A DNA stretch of 64,000 nt from Streptomyces resistomycificus (GTDB lineage Bacteria > Actinomycetota > Actinomycetes > Streptomycetales > Streptomycetaceae), in assembly GCF_001514265.1 (NCBI RefSeq), contig NZ_KQ948995.1:186001-250000 (forward strand). Direction: 5' to 3'. Numbering within the stretch: the first letter of the stretch is position 1; every line of letters begins with the position of its first letter. Shown here piece after piece: positions 15,793 to 23,965 of the stretch. The notes under the pieces were generated by a model, which was not told the DNA's origin, did not search any database, and worked only from the letters and a program-made list of their open reading frames with translations. The translations under genes and the position numbers were made by a program.

Positions 15793-16353
15793 GTGCTGAT
15801 CACCCACGACACCCGGTGCGCCCTCGACACCGTGGTGGATCTGGTGAACACCGCGCCGGAGGACGACACGGCTCAGGACGCGCTGCCGGATCTCGCGAGC
15901 CTCACCGATTTCGTACGAAACCACGAGATCAGCGATGTCGGGGTCCTCTCGGAGCTCGATCTCTCGGCGGTGCGCAAGATCCGCGGCCGGTTCGCCGCGA
16001 TCTTCGCCGCTCCCGACGCCCGTGCCGCCGCCGGACTGATCAACGAACTGGTCGCCGCCGCGGGCACCACGCCGCGGCTCACGGACCACGACGGTTACGA
16101 CTGGCACGTTCACTACTTCGCGCCGGGCGCCTCCGTGGCGGACCACCTGGCCGCCGACTGCGGGATGGCGCTGGCCTTCTTCGTGGTGGCCGGCGAGGAG
16201 GAGCGGCTGCGCCGCTGCGAGGCGCCGGACTGCCGTCGGGCCTTCGTGGACCTCTCCCGCAACCGATCCCGGCGGTACTGCGACAGCCGCACCTGCGGCA
16301 ACCGGCTCCACGTGGCCGCGTACCGGGCGCGACGCAAGGAGGCGGCCGGCTGA
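15793..16353 (+). CDS. CGNR zinc-finger / ABATE-domain protein
   Basis: 186-residue probable stress-response regulator. The N-terminal ABATE-type domain (about 1-125) contains the usual LVNT motif (VDLVNTAPE). The C-terminal CGNR zinc finger has CEAPDCRRAFVD, then RRYCDSRTCGNRL, with four cysteines placed to bind zinc. The family is believed to bind nucleic acid. GTG at 15793 is supported by AGGGAG at proper spacing. It is a single gene, with a weak GC-rich region following. Confidence 0.85.
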   Translation: MLITHDTRCALDTVVDLVNTAPEDDTAQDALPDLASLTDFVRNHEISDVGVLSELDLSAVRKIRGRFAAIFAAPDARAAAGLINELVAAAGTTPRLTDHDGYDWHVHYFAPGASVADHLAADCGMALAFFVVAGEEERLRRCEAPDCRRAFVDLSRNRSRRYCDSRTCGNRLHVAAYRARRKEAAG

Positions 16354-16444
16354 GACCCGGGCGGACGGTCCGGACGGCCCCGCGGCAGTACACCGGTGTC
16401 CTCGCGGTCCCCGGCGGGTGGCGCCGGGGGACCGCGGGTACGGC

Positions 16445-16597
16445 TCACAGCAACAGCAGGTCGTGCAGCGCAGCCGTGAGCAGCAGACACCCGATCACCG
16501 CAAGGAAGATCATCAGCGGTGGCTGGGAAAGGGCGAAGAGGCATCCGCGCGGCTCGTCCTGCGGCGGCGCGGCATCGCTCTGTGTCGTGTCCAGCAT
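16445..16597 (-). CDS. Small single-span membrane protein, 50 aa
   Basis: A 50-residue reading frame with a charged, soluble N-terminus (SDAAPPQDEPRGC) and one clear hydrophobic helix at residues 28-44 (LMIFLAVIGCLLLTAAL). It ends in HDLLLL and a TGA stop. The pattern of a proline-flanked single helix with Streptomyces codon bias argues for a real protein. The ribosome site is weak (CCCGAG). Function unknown. It may be easily missed because of its size. Confidence 0.6.
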   Translation of the reverse strand: MLDTTQSDAAPPQDEPRGCLFALSQPPLMIFLAVIGCLLLTAALHDLLLL

Positions 16598-16773
16598 CTC
16601 GGGCCGATGATGGCGCAGCCGGCCCGCCTGACGCGATCAACACGCACGCGATGAGCGGGAGTTCGCCGGATTCCGTGAGGTCCGGTTCGGGTCGTGATCA
16701 CTTCCGGCCGCACAGGGACCCGCTGTGTCGTTTCACCACGCGTGCGGGAGTCGTACGCCGTGCCCCGCGGGTC

Positions 16774-17223
16774 TCAGATGCCGTGCTTCTTGAGGATGGC
16801 CTCGATGTCGCTGAAGTCGTCCGCCGCGGTCTCCGTGCGGGGCTTGGCGGCGGGTTTGGACGCCGGGCGGGACCCCGGCCCCAGGGAGGGCGCGGAGGCC
16901 GCCGGAGCGACCGCCTCGCGCCGGGCGGCCCCCTTGGCCGCCGCCCTGCGTTCCTTGCGGGTACCGCCCCGGCGGCGCTCCACCGCGCGCGTGCTCGCGA
17001 ACAGCAGCCACGAGACGCCGAGGACCGCGAAGCCCGCCCAGGCCGTCGGGCTGAAGGCGGTGTCCGCCAGCCACTCGACGACACCGGTCATGACCAGGCC
17101 GAGGGGAACGAGCGAGTACGCGGCGATGCGGGTCGCCGAGAGGAAACGCTTGCGGTACGCCGTGACCGCCGCGATGCCCAGGCCGGCCGCGGCGACGGCG
17201 GAACAGACGGTCTCGGCAATCAT
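16774..17223 (-). CDS. Small membrane protein with basic tail
   Basis: 149-residue protein with an N-terminal helix (about 2-20), two more helices between residues 33 and 75 (IAAYSLVPLGLVMTGVVEWL; AWAGFAVLGVSWLLFAST), and a long cytoplasmic tail rich in Arg, Ala, Pro and Lys. The tail ends in DDFSDIEAILKKHGI, a conserved-looking amphipathic helix that may bind a partner. GGAGG stands 7 bases before ATG 17223. I do not recognise a function. Confidence 0.75.
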   Translation of the reverse strand: MIAETVCSAVAAAGLGIAAVTAYRKRFLSATRIAAYSLVPLGLVMTGVVEWLADTAFSPTAWAGFAVLGVSWLLFASTRAVERRRGGTRKERRAAAKGAARREAVAPAASAPSLGPGSRPASKPAAKPRTETAADDFSDIEAILKKHGI

Positions 17224-17430
17224 CCGGTCCTCCAGGGCAGGGTCCGTCGGTCGGCGGTGCTTCGTCCCTTCCATCCTGCACCCCGGCGCCCCGCCGGGCC
17301 ATGCTCCGAGAGGACATCAGGGACATCTCCGGGTCGGGTCCTCCGCAGGTGCCGGGTCGCGGTCGTACCGACGCAGGTGGCGGACGGACACCGGTTGGGC
17401 CGCCCAGGCCGGGGCTGGGAGACTGAGGGC

Positions 17431-17955
17431 ATGAACGACTCCTCCCCCGCGCGGTCCGCCGCCCCCGTTCTCGACGTCTGGTGCGAACTCCAGTGCCCGG
17501 ACTGCCGTGGCGCCCTGGACGACGTCCGCGCCCTGCGAGCCCGCTACGGCGACCGGCTGGAACTGCGGCTGCGGCACTTCCCGCTGGAGAAGCACAAGCA
17601 CGCCTTCGCCGCGGCACAGGCGGCCGAGGAGGCCATGGAGCAGGGGCAGGGGTGGCCGTACGTGGAGGCCGTCCTGGGCCGGGTGGAGGAGCTGGACCGT
17701 GGGGGCGAGTCCTTCCTGGTCGAGGTCGCCCGGGAACTCGGTCTGGACGCCGAGGAGTTCGACACGGCGCTGATCGACGGCCGACACATCCTGATCGTCG
17801 ACGCCGACCAGGCGGAGGGCAAGGCGATCGGCGTGACCGGCACCCCCACCTATGTCATCGACGGCGAGCGGCTCGACGGCGGCAAGAGCCAGGAAGGGCT
17901 GCGCGAGCGCGTCGAGGCGATCGCGGACCGGCTGCTGGCCGGGCAGGACGCCTGA
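17431..17955 (+). CDS. DsbA-family thiol oxidoreductase
   Basis: 174-residue thioredoxin-fold protein without signal peptide, so probably cytoplasmic. The active site CPDC lies in WCELQCPDC near residue 26, and the cis-proline loop is TGTPTY near residue 140. The helical insertion between them is typical of DsbA/FrnE-like proteins. It may reduce or isomerise disulfides or act in detoxification; the substrate is unknown. ATG at 17431 follows GGGAGACTGAGGGC. It converges with the GNAT gene, with only 18 bases between stops. Confidence 0.85.
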   Translation: MNDSSPARSAAPVLDVWCELQCPDCRGALDDVRALRARYGDRLELRLRHFPLEKHKHAFAAAQAAEEAMEQGQGWPYVEAVLGRVEELDRGGESFLVEVARELGLDAEEFDTALIDGRHILIVDADQAEGKAIGVTGTPTYVIDGERLDGGKSQEGLRERVEAIADRLLAGQDA

Positions 17956-17973
17956 GCCGAGACCTCGGCGGGC

Positions 17974-18798
17974 CTAGAGCAGGGTCTTGTAAAGGGAGTA
18001 CCGGGTGGTCTCGTAGCCGAGTGACTCATACAGTCGTTCGGCCGGGGTGTTGCCCGCGAACACGTTGAGGCCGAGGACCCGCCGGCCGGCACCGATCGCC
18101 TGGGCCTCCGCCAGCAGCATGAGCGTTCGGCCGTGTCCCCGGCCGCGGTGGGCGGCGTCCACCTCGACGTCGAAGACGAAGGCGTTCTTCTCGCGCAGGG
18201 CGACCCACAGGACGCCCACGCGCGTCCCCTCGTGTTCGAGGACGCTGAAGCGCGTGTTCTCGGTGGCGAGGCCCCGCGGCAGGAGTGTCTCGTGGTCGCG
18301 CCGCGCCTTGGCGTACGCCTCGGCCTCGGGCACCCCCCGCTCGATCCAGGTGCGGGCGTAGTCCTCGGACTCGTGTGCCCGCCACGCCTCGAACTCGGCC
18401 TCGGTCATGGACCGCGCCCGGCTGCCGGCGGGCAGGCCGGGCGGGGTGCCGCCGAGCTGCTTCTCCATGCCGCGGTTGCGCACCACGTAGCCGAGCGTCC
18501 TGCAGAGCCCGAGCGCCGCCTCGGCTGCCGCGGGTATGCCGATCTCGATCTGCCGGCAGCCCCAGCCGCGTGCCACCTCCTCCGCGGCGAGCATGGCCAC
18601 CGTGCCCCGGCCGCGCCGACGGTCGGGCTCCTCGATGCGCACGTTGTGGACGCGGGCCACCGAGTCGCCGAAGGCGGGCGACGTGCCGAGGTGGATCGAG
18701 CCCACGGGACGGCTGTTCACGCACACCTGGTAGTGGCGTGAACGCGTCCCGTCGGCGTTGCGCTGAAGCGGCTCGCTGGGCCGCAGGGTCGTGGTCAT
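17974..18798 (-). CDS. Tandem GNAT acetyltransferase
   Basis: 274-residue protein with two GNAT folds. In the first half the acetyl-CoA loop is degenerate but recognisable (VRIEEPDRRRGRGTVAML). The second half carries the better motif A (VEVDAAHRGRGHGRTLMLLAEAQA) and motif B (LGLNVFAGNTPAERLYESLGYETTRYSLYKTLL). The C-terminal domain is probably the active one. The substrate is unknown. Such tandem proteins include mycothiol synthase relatives, but this one is a generic member. Confidence 0.85.
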   Translation of the reverse strand: MTTTLRPSEPLQRNADGTRSRHYQVCVNSRPVGSIHLGTSPAFGDSVARVHNVRIEEPDRRRGRGTVAMLAAEEVARGWGCRQIEIGIPAAAEAALGLCRTLGYVVRNRGMEKQLGGTPPGLPAGSRARSMTEAEFEAWRAHESEDYARTWIERGVPEAEAYAKARRDHETLLPRGLATENTRFSVLEHEGTRVGVLWVALREKNAFVFDVEVDAAHRGRGHGRTLMLLAEAQAIGAGRRVLGLNVFAGNTPAERLYESLGYETTRYSLYKTLL

Positions 18799-18851
18799 CA
18801 GGGGTGTTCTACCCCTCCCCGGGCCCCGGGGCAGCCGAATATCCGCAGCCT

Positions 18852-19673
18852 TTACGGATCGAGGTCGTTCCCGGCCCGCTCCTCGAAGATCCGCATGGCC
18901 TTGGCGGCCACCGGCCCGGCCGTGCCCGGCAGTTCACGGGCGTCGACGCGGTGCACGGCCTGGACGTCCCGCAGGGTGGAGGTCAGGAAGACCTCGTCGG
19001 CCCGCTCCAGGACGTCCAGCGGCAGGTCGGTCTCCTTGGCGCCCGTCCACTCGACGGCCAGGGCGCGGGTGATGCCGGCGAGACAGCCGGAGGCGAGGGG
19101 CGGGGTGTGCAGCTCCCCGTCGACGACCACGAACACGTTCGACCCGGTGCCTTCACACAGCTGTCCGACGGTGTTGCCGAACAGCGCCTCGGAGGCCCCC
19201 TGTTCGCGGGCGCGGGCGAGGGCGACGACGTTCTCGGCGTACGAGGTCGTCTTGAGGCCGGTGAGCGCGCCGCGTTCGTTGCGGGTCCAGGGGACCGTGA
19301 TCACAGCCGTGGAGTCGGGGCGCCGGGCGGACTCGCCGAGCGCGACCACCAGGGTCGGGCCGTGCTCACCGCGGTCGGAGCCGAGCGGGCCGTGGCCGCC
19401 GGTGTACGTGATCCGCAGCCGGCCGAGCGGCATCGGGTTGGCCTCGACGACGGCGGCGCAGGCGCGACGCACCTCGTCGAGGTCGGGGTCGGGCAGGCCG
19501 AGGCCACGCGCCGAGCGGGTCAGGCGGTCGAGGTGCCGGGTGAGCGCGAACGGCCTGCCGTCCACCGCCTTCACCGTCTCGAAGATGCCGTCGCCCACGG
19601 TCAGCCCGTGGTCGAAGACGGAGACGCGGGCGGACTCGATGTCCTGCAGCCCGCCGTCGAGCCATAGCTTCAC
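18852..19673 (-). CDS. pabC: Aminodeoxychorismate lyase (PabC-like, class IV aminotransferase fold)
   Basis: 273-residue PLP enzyme of fold type IV. It converts 4-amino-4-deoxychorismate to p-aminobenzoate plus pyruvate for folate. The start (DHGLTVGDGIFETVKA) and the lysine region (LTGLKTTSYAENVVALARA) match the family, as does the late NVFVVVDGELHTPPL ... GCLAGITR. The alternative is a branched-chain aminotransferase relative. The adjacent upstream pabB-like gene supports the folate role. GTG at 19673 has an AGGTGGAAG ribosome site. Confidence 0.85.
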   Translation of the reverse strand: MKLWLDGGLQDIESARVSVFDHGLTVGDGIFETVKAVDGRPFALTRHLDRLTRSARGLGLPDPDLDEVRRACAAVVEANPMPLGRLRITYTGGHGPLGSDRGEHGPTLVVALGESARRPDSTAVITVPWTRNERGALTGLKTTSYAENVVALARAREQGASEALFGNTVGQLCEGTGSNVFVVVDGELHTPPLASGCLAGITRALAVEWTGAKETDLPLDVLERADEVFLTSTLRDVQAVHRVDARELPGTAGPVAAKAMRIFEERAGNDLDP

Positions 19674-19774
19674 TGGTCTTCCACCTCGCGAGATCGCGCT
19701 GGACACGTCGTCCGGCTCGTCCTGTCGGCCGGGGCCCGGGGGCGTCCCCGGCTGGGCACTCCACGTCGGGTTCC

Positions 19775-20833
19775 TCAAGCCACCTCGTACGTTCCCGACG
19801 CTACCGCGAGCAGCCGGGCCGCCTTCAGTTCGGTCTCCCGCCACTCCGCCTCGGGGTCCGACCCCCAGGTGATGCCGGCGCCCGTACCGAAGCGCAGCTG
19901 TCCCTCGGCACGCTCGACCCAGAAGGTGCGGATGCCGACGGCGAGCTCACCGACGCCCCGGTCGGCGTCGACCCAGCCGATGCCGCCGCAGTACGGGCCC
20001 CTGGGCCCCGCCTCCAGCGCGTCGATGATCCCGAGCGCGCTCGACTTGGGCGCGCCGGTGACCGAGCCGGGCGGGAACGCGGCGGCGAGCAGCTCGGGCC
20101 ACCCGGCGTCCTCGCGCAGCTCGCCGCGGACGGTGGACACGAGGTGGACCAGACCGGGATGCTTCTCCACCGCGCACAGGTCGGGGACGGTCACGCTCCC
20201 GGTGGCGCAGACCCGCCCGATGTCGTTGCGGACGAGGTCCACGATCATCACGTTCTCCGCGTAGTCCTTGTCCAGGAGGTCCGCCTCGGTGCGTCCGGTG
20301 CCCTTGATCGGACCCGACTCGACGACCCGGCCCGCCCGCCGCAGGAACAGCTCGGGCGAGGCGGTGGCGATCTCCACCCCGTGCTCCGGCAGCCGAATCG
20401 TCCCCGCATACGGTGCCGGGTTGCCGCGCGCCAGCAGAGCCGTCAGGGCGTCCACGTCGGCGTCCGGCGGGACGGGCGCGGACAGCACCCGGCAGAGGTT
20501 GGCCTGGTAGACCTCGCCGGCGGCTATGTGCTCCCGGATGCGCCGGACCCCGGCCGTGTACGCGGCGCGGTCCAGGGACGACGTCCAGTCGCCCGCGGCG
20601 GGTCCCCGCCACTTCCCGGGCACCGGGGCGGGCACCGGCTCCTCTCGTACGTCCCCGAAGCGGGCACAGGTCACCCGGCCCTCGAAGTCCGCGCAGACGG
20701 CCCAGAAACCGGTCGAGTCGAGGGCGGCGGGATCGCTGGTGACGTCGAGGAGACCGGTGGCGACGCGGTCGCCGAACCGGGCGAGGGGAGGGAGGTCGAG
20801 CACGCAGTCGAGTCTAGGGCGGGTGTCGGGCAT
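19775..20833 (-). CDS. pabB: Aminodeoxychorismate synthase component I (PabB-like)
   Basis: 352-residue chorismate-binding enzyme. The signature PIKGTGRTEADLL and the later GSVTGAPKSSALGIIDALE are both present, with DLVRNDIGRV between them. It aminates chorismate using ammonia from a glutaminase. No glutaminase domain is fused and none is encoded nearby, so PabA must come from elsewhere. The protein is shorter than anthranilate synthase because the N-terminal part is reduced. ATG at 20833 begins MPDTRPRLD. pabC follows 101 bases downstream in the same direction. Confidence 0.87.
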   Translation of the reverse strand: MPDTRPRLDCVLDLPPLARFGDRVATGLLDVTSDPAALDSTGFWAVCADFEGRVTCARFGDVREEPVPAPVPGKWRGPAAGDWTSSLDRAAYTAGVRRIREHIAAGEVYQANLCRVLSAPVPPDADVDALTALLARGNPAPYAGTIRLPEHGVEIATASPELFLRRAGRVVESGPIKGTGRTEADLLDKDYAENVMIVDLVRNDIGRVCATGSVTVPDLCAVEKHPGLVHLVSTVRGELREDAGWPELLAAAFPPGSVTGAPKSSALGIIDALEAGPRGPYCGGIGWVDADRGVGELAVGIRTFWVERAEGQLRFGTGAGITWGSDPEAEWRETELKAARLLAVASGTYEVA

Positions 20834-20913
20834 GTGACCTGGCCGTGCCCGTCCGGAAACCCCCGGGCACGTCTGTGGGCAGGCGCAGGGCAGCACGCTG
20901 CGCAAACGCGTTT

Positions 20914-20941
20914 TTGTGATGGCACGGGAATCCGCTAGAGT
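20914..20941 (+). promoter_or_regulatory. Promoter of tRNA cluster
   Basis: TTGTGA (20914-20919) and TAGAGT (20936-20941) are 16 bases apart, about 40 bases before tRNA-Gly. The element is AT-rich compared with its surroundings. Confidence 0.55.
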
Positions 20942-20982
20942 TCAACACGTCGCCGGGACGCGTGAGCCGACCGAAACGACAG

Positions 20983-21055
20983 GCGGACGTAGCTCAGTTG
21001 GTAGAGCGCAACCTTGCCAAGGTTGAGGTCGCGAGTTCGAACCTCGTCGTCCGCT
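20983..21055 (+). tRNA. tRNA-Gly (GCC)
   Basis: Acceptor GCGGACG pairs with CGTCCGC. The anticodon stem CAACC/GGTTG encloses TTGCCAA. The T-loop region GAGTTCGAACCTC is normal. It is first in a five-tRNA cluster on the plus strand. Confidence 0.97.
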
Positions 21056-21091
21056 CGAGGAACAGGGGTCTTCCCGGTCCCCTACACTCCT

Positions 21092-21162
21092 GGTGGAGTG
21101 GCCGAGAGGCGAGGCAACGGCCTGCAAAGCCGTCTACACGGGTTCAAATCCCGTCTCCACCT
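21092..21162 (+). tRNA. tRNA-Cys (GCA)
   Basis: Acceptor GGTGGAG pairs with CTCCACC, with discriminator T. The anticodon stem ACGGC/GCCGT encloses CTGCAAA. The T-arm contains GGGTTCAAATCCC. It lies 36 bases after tRNA-Gly. Confidence 0.97.
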
Positions 21163-21166
21163 CCAA

Positions 21167-21238
21167 GGACGATTAGCTCAGCGGGAGAGCGCTTCCCTGA
21201 CACGGAAGAGGTCACTGGTTCAATCCCAGTATCGTCCA
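21167..21238 (+). tRNA. tRNA-Val (GAC), copy 1
   Basis: Acceptor GGACGAT pairs with ATCGTCC. Anticodon loop CTGACAC is closed by CTTCC/GGAAG. The T-arm is GGTTCAATCCC. Only 4 bases separate it from tRNA-Cys, so they must be processed from one transcript. Confidence 0.97.
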
Positions 21239-21257
21239 CCGGATCTTCGGATCCTCC

Positions 21258-21329
21258 GCGCGATTAGCTCAGCGGGAGAGCGCTTCCCTGACACGGAAGA
21301 GGTCACTGGTTCAATCCCAGTATCGCGCA
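21258..21329 (+). tRNA. tRNA-Val (GAC), copy 2, altered acceptor stem
   Basis: The same body as copies 1 and 3, but the acceptor is GCGCGAT pairing with ATCGCGC. Pairs 2:71 and 3:70 have changed from G-C and A-U to C-G and G-C, and both arms changed together. The fold is kept, so the gene should be functional. Confidence 0.96.
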
Positions 21330-21382
21330 CGCAGTGCCCATGATCCGCTCCTCGGAGTGATGAGGAACGATCGTGGTCCCGA

Positions 21383-21454
21383 GGACGATTAGCTCAGCGG
21401 GAGAGCGCTTCCCTGACACGGAAGAGGTCACTGGTTCAATCCCAGTATCGTCCA
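21383..21454 (+). tRNA. tRNA-Val (GAC), copy 3
   Basis: Identical to copy 1 (acceptor GGACGAT/ATCGTCC, anticodon loop CTGACAC). It is last in the cluster and followed directly by a strong terminator. Confidence 0.97.
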
Positions 21455-21460
21455 CACACC

Positions 21461-21490
21461 GAAGCCCCCGGCCTTGCGGCCGGGGGCTTC
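21461..21490 (+). terminator. Terminator of the tRNA cluster
   Basis: Perfect 13-bp stem GAAGCCCCCGGCC/GGCCGGGGGCTTC with a TTGC loop, followed by TTC. It also lies just past the stop of the convergent zinc-finger gene. Confidence 0.85.
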
Positions 21491-21509
21491 TTCGTCTGCC
21501 GGTCGGCGG

Positions 21510-21818
21510 TCAGCTGGAGAACAGCATGCGACCGAAGCCCTTGTTGCGGTGGTGACCCTGGTGGCCCTGGTGGCCGTAGTGGCCGCCCTGCGGGGCGCCC
21601 CAGGCCGGGGCCGCGTGAGCGCCGGGAGCCGCCGGGTACTGCGGCGCGGCCGGAGGCGGCGGGACGGCGGGGCCGCCGCCCCACTGGGACTCCAGGCGGG
21701 TCAGCGCTTCCAGCTCGCCGTAGTCGAGAAAGATGCCGCGACAGCCGCTGCACTGCTCGATCTGGACGCCGTTGCGGTTGTACGTGTGCATCGGCGCATG
21801 ACACTTCGGACACTGCAT
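21510..21818 (-). CDS. TFIIB-type zinc-ribbon protein
   Basis: 102-residue protein with an N-terminal zinc ribbon: MQCPKCHAPM and then IEQCSGCRGIFLD, two CxxC pairs. Family members end the ribbon with an acidic ELEAL helix, present here. The C-terminal half is a low-complexity Pro/Ala/Gly/His tail (GHYGHQGHQGHHRN) and closes with FGRMLFSS. Function unknown; nucleic-acid or protein binding is likely. GAGGAG lies upstream of ATG 21818. Confidence 0.85.
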   Translation of the reverse strand: MQCPKCHAPMHTYNRNGVQIEQCSGCRGIFLDYGELEALTRLESQWGGGPAVPPPPAAPQYPAAPGAHAAPAWGAPQGGHYGHQGHQGHHRNKGFGRMLFSS

Positions 21819-21898
21819 GGTCGGCTCAACTCCTCGCCGGTAGGTCCTGCTTCGTGTTACGCCAGGACAGACTCTGTCCGGCTGCGGTCGGTTGCACC

Positions 21899-22852
21899 CT
21901 ACTTGGGGAAACCTTGCTCCGATTCCGGTGGGGCACAACCCATTCGTTCGCAGGCGTCGACCATTTCCCGCTCCACCTCGTCCAGGGCGCGGTCCGCCGC
22001 GACGGCCTTGGCGATCGACCGCGCGGCCGTCTGCACGGTGAGGGCGCGGGCCGGGGTGTCCAGAGCGGGCCAGGGGTCGCCGTCAGCGGGTACGGCCGGG
22101 CCGCCCGCCGCGCGGTAGGCGGTCAGGAAACGGGTCCACTCGTCTGGTGTGAGCAGCCCGCAGGCGAACCAGGCCGCGGGGCGGGCGAGGTCCCAGGCGG
22201 GGACGCCCACGCCGAGGTCGTCGACGTCGATGAGCAGCCACGGGCCGTCGGGGGCGGGATGCCGGACGAGCTGGCCGAGGTGGAGGTCGCCGTGGCACAG
22301 CGTGGTGGCGTCCGGCATCGGGGCCTCGGCGCGGGCCCAGGCGGGGAGGGTGGACCAGGCGCGCAGGACGGGGCCGGTGGCCGGGTGGTGGGCGGCCGTC
22401 ATGCGGAGGCGGGTGACCGCGAGGGCTGCCTTCACGGGGCCGCGCATGGGAGGCAGGGGGGTGGTCGGCGCGGGCGCCCGGTGGAGGCGGGCGAGCAGGG
22501 TCGCCGCCTCCTCCCAGGGGGCCGCGTCCGGGTTCTCCGGGTCCACGGGGGTGCCGTAGGGCCAGAACGTGACGAGTCTGCCGTGCAGGTCGGCCGGGGT
22601 CGGGGCGAGCGGGGGGAGGAGGATGCCGGGGAGACGGGAGGCGGTGGTGAGGCGGGGGGTCAGGTCGGCGTGGGTGGTGTCCGGGGCGTGGGCCTTGGCG
22701 ACGGTGCCGGCGTGACGGACGACGGTGGCGTCGGGGCGGTCGGCGAGGGTGGCGGTCGCCGTGCCGGTTGCTCCGCAGGGGCAGGCGGAGGTTGCCGAGT
22801 GGGCCTTGGCCTTGACTCGGGTGCTGAGCTGGGACAGCAGGGGGTGGGTCAC
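21899..22852 (-). CDS. Aminoglycoside phosphotransferase-family kinase
   Basis: 317-residue APH/choline-kinase fold protein. The catalytic loop is CHGDLHLGQLV (Asp in HGD) and the metal-binding DFG-like motif is LLIDVDDLGVGVPAWDLA. The N-lobe has no obvious Gly-rich loop, as is usual in the family. The substrate cannot be told from sequence and antibiotic resistance should not be assumed. GTG at 22852 is chosen because GGAG precedes it, although an in-frame extension upstream exists. Confidence 0.82.
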   Translation of the reverse strand: MTHPLLSQLSTRVKAKAHSATSACPCGATGTATATLADRPDATVVRHAGTVAKAHAPDTTHADLTPRLTTASRLPGILLPPLAPTPADLHGRLVTFWPYGTPVDPENPDAAPWEEAATLLARLHRAPAPTTPLPPMRGPVKAALAVTRLRMTAAHHPATGPVLRAWSTLPAWARAEAPMPDATTLCHGDLHLGQLVRHPAPDGPWLLIDVDDLGVGVPAWDLARPAAWFACGLLTPDEWTRFLTAYRAAGGPAVPADGDPWPALDTPARALTVQTAARSIAKAVAADRALDEVEREMVDACERMGCAPPESEQGFPK

Positions 22853-22977
22853 GGGGCTGCGGCTCCTGGCACGTGCGGGCGGTTCGTTCGTGAGGGTACG
22901 CAGCCCGGTGACCTGAGTTGCCGCGAACCCCGCGTCGGCGCCGGCCTCGCTGGCGGCTCCGTACGTGCGGGCATGGC

Positions 22978-23011
22978 AATGCCGGCGCAGCTCCCCAGCT
23001 GCGCCGGCATT
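22978..23011 (-). terminator. Strong hairpin terminator
   Basis: Perfect 15-bp stem AATGCCGGCGCAGCT/AGCTGCGCCGGCATT with a CCCC loop. It lies downstream of the small membrane-protein gene at 23100 and upstream of the kinase gene. Both are on the minus strand. Confidence 0.75.
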
Positions 23012-23099
23012 TCTTGCCGTCCGCCGCACCCCCGTCCCCACGGGGTTTCATGGGTGGATGTCCCCGCCCGGACCGCTCTTCCGGGCCTGGGGTCGCCGC

Positions 23100-23297
23100 T
23101 CAGCGCCCCAGCATCACTCCCACGGACGACGCTTGTGTGGCCACTGTCTCCCAGCCGTCGAAGACCAGGAGGAGCAGGGCCGCCAGGGGAAGGGCCATGA
23201 GCGTCGCCACCAAGGGGTGGCGACGGCCCGTGCGGCGGGGACGGGGCGCGAGGCGCCCCTGGGTGCGGAGCGGTGTCCGCGGTGCCGTGTGGGCCAT
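23100..23297 (-). CDS. Small membrane protein, 65 aa
   Basis: 65 residues with a very basic N-terminal half (RPRRTGRRH), one hydrophobic helix (LVATLMALPLAALLLLVF, about 29-46) and a conserved-looking outer tail GWETVATQASSVGVMLGR. GGAGAGGG at correct spacing supports the ATG at 23297. Function unknown. Confidence 0.7.
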   Translation of the reverse strand: MAHTAPRTPLRTQGRLAPRPRRTGRRHPLVATLMALPLAALLLLVFDGWETVATQASSVGVMLGR

Positions 23298-23493
23298 GGT
23301 CCCTCTCCTGACCGTTCTGTTGTCGTCTGCAGCGGCGGGTGTCTGACCTCGGGGGACGAGTGCTGCACCCGCCGCTTGACCTCAAATCTAGGCGTTGGGC
23401 GGTCGGCGCACGTCATGCCCTCGTACCGATTGCCGGGCCTCCCGGAGGATGAGCCGTGACCTGCGGAGTACTCCCGTGGGTGGAGACGGGGGC

Positions 23494-23769
23494 CTAGGTC
23501 TCGGGGTCTTCCCGGAGGGGGCGCCCGCTGTGCCCCGCTTTCTCCGAGCTGTCCTCTCGCGGGATCGGCTGTTCGACCAGGGCCAGGACCCGGTTCGCCA
23601 TGAAACGGGCCGTGCGGACGACGGATCCGTTGCGGGTGACTTCGCTCACTTCCACGACGCCTCGGCGCACCGCTGTCTCCACCCGGCGGCCCGCCCTGCT
23701 CGCCACCACCTCATAGGTACGCGTCGTGTCCCCGGCATCCACGACTATCTCCACGCGATCACCCTTCAC
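23494..23769 (-). CDS. Conserved hypothetical protein, 91 aa
   Basis: A short beta-rich domain (VEIVVDAGDTTRTYEVVASR ... GVVEVSEVTRNGSVVRTARFMANRVLALVE) followed by a charged tail. The GTG start at 23769 has AAGGGGG about 9 bases upstream. It faces the Ser/Thr kinase gene divergently, with a 196-bp spacer. No family or function recognised. Confidence 0.7.
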   Translation of the reverse strand: MKGDRVEIVVDAGDTTRTYEVVASRAGRRVETAVRRGVVEVSEVTRNGSVVRTARFMANRVLALVEQPIPREDSSEKAGHSGRPLREDPET

Positions 23770-23965
23770 GGGTTCAATCCCCCTTCTGCGACGGGTGGTT
23801 GGGATCACAGAACGCCCCAAGTCGCCCTGTTCGCGAGCTCCCTGACCACTCTTCAATTCTCCCACCCGGCACTGACAATCGATCGGGCCGAGAGGGCGCG
23901 GCCTCTGCGCGCGGCGGGCCGTGGAAACGTAAGCTGTGGCTCGTCACACGGACCGGGCAGCGGGG

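Noticed and set aside
20983..21454. tRNA cluster as an assembly repeat artefact
   Set aside because: The spacers between the Val copies differ, and copy 2 has coordinated base changes, so these are distinct genes.
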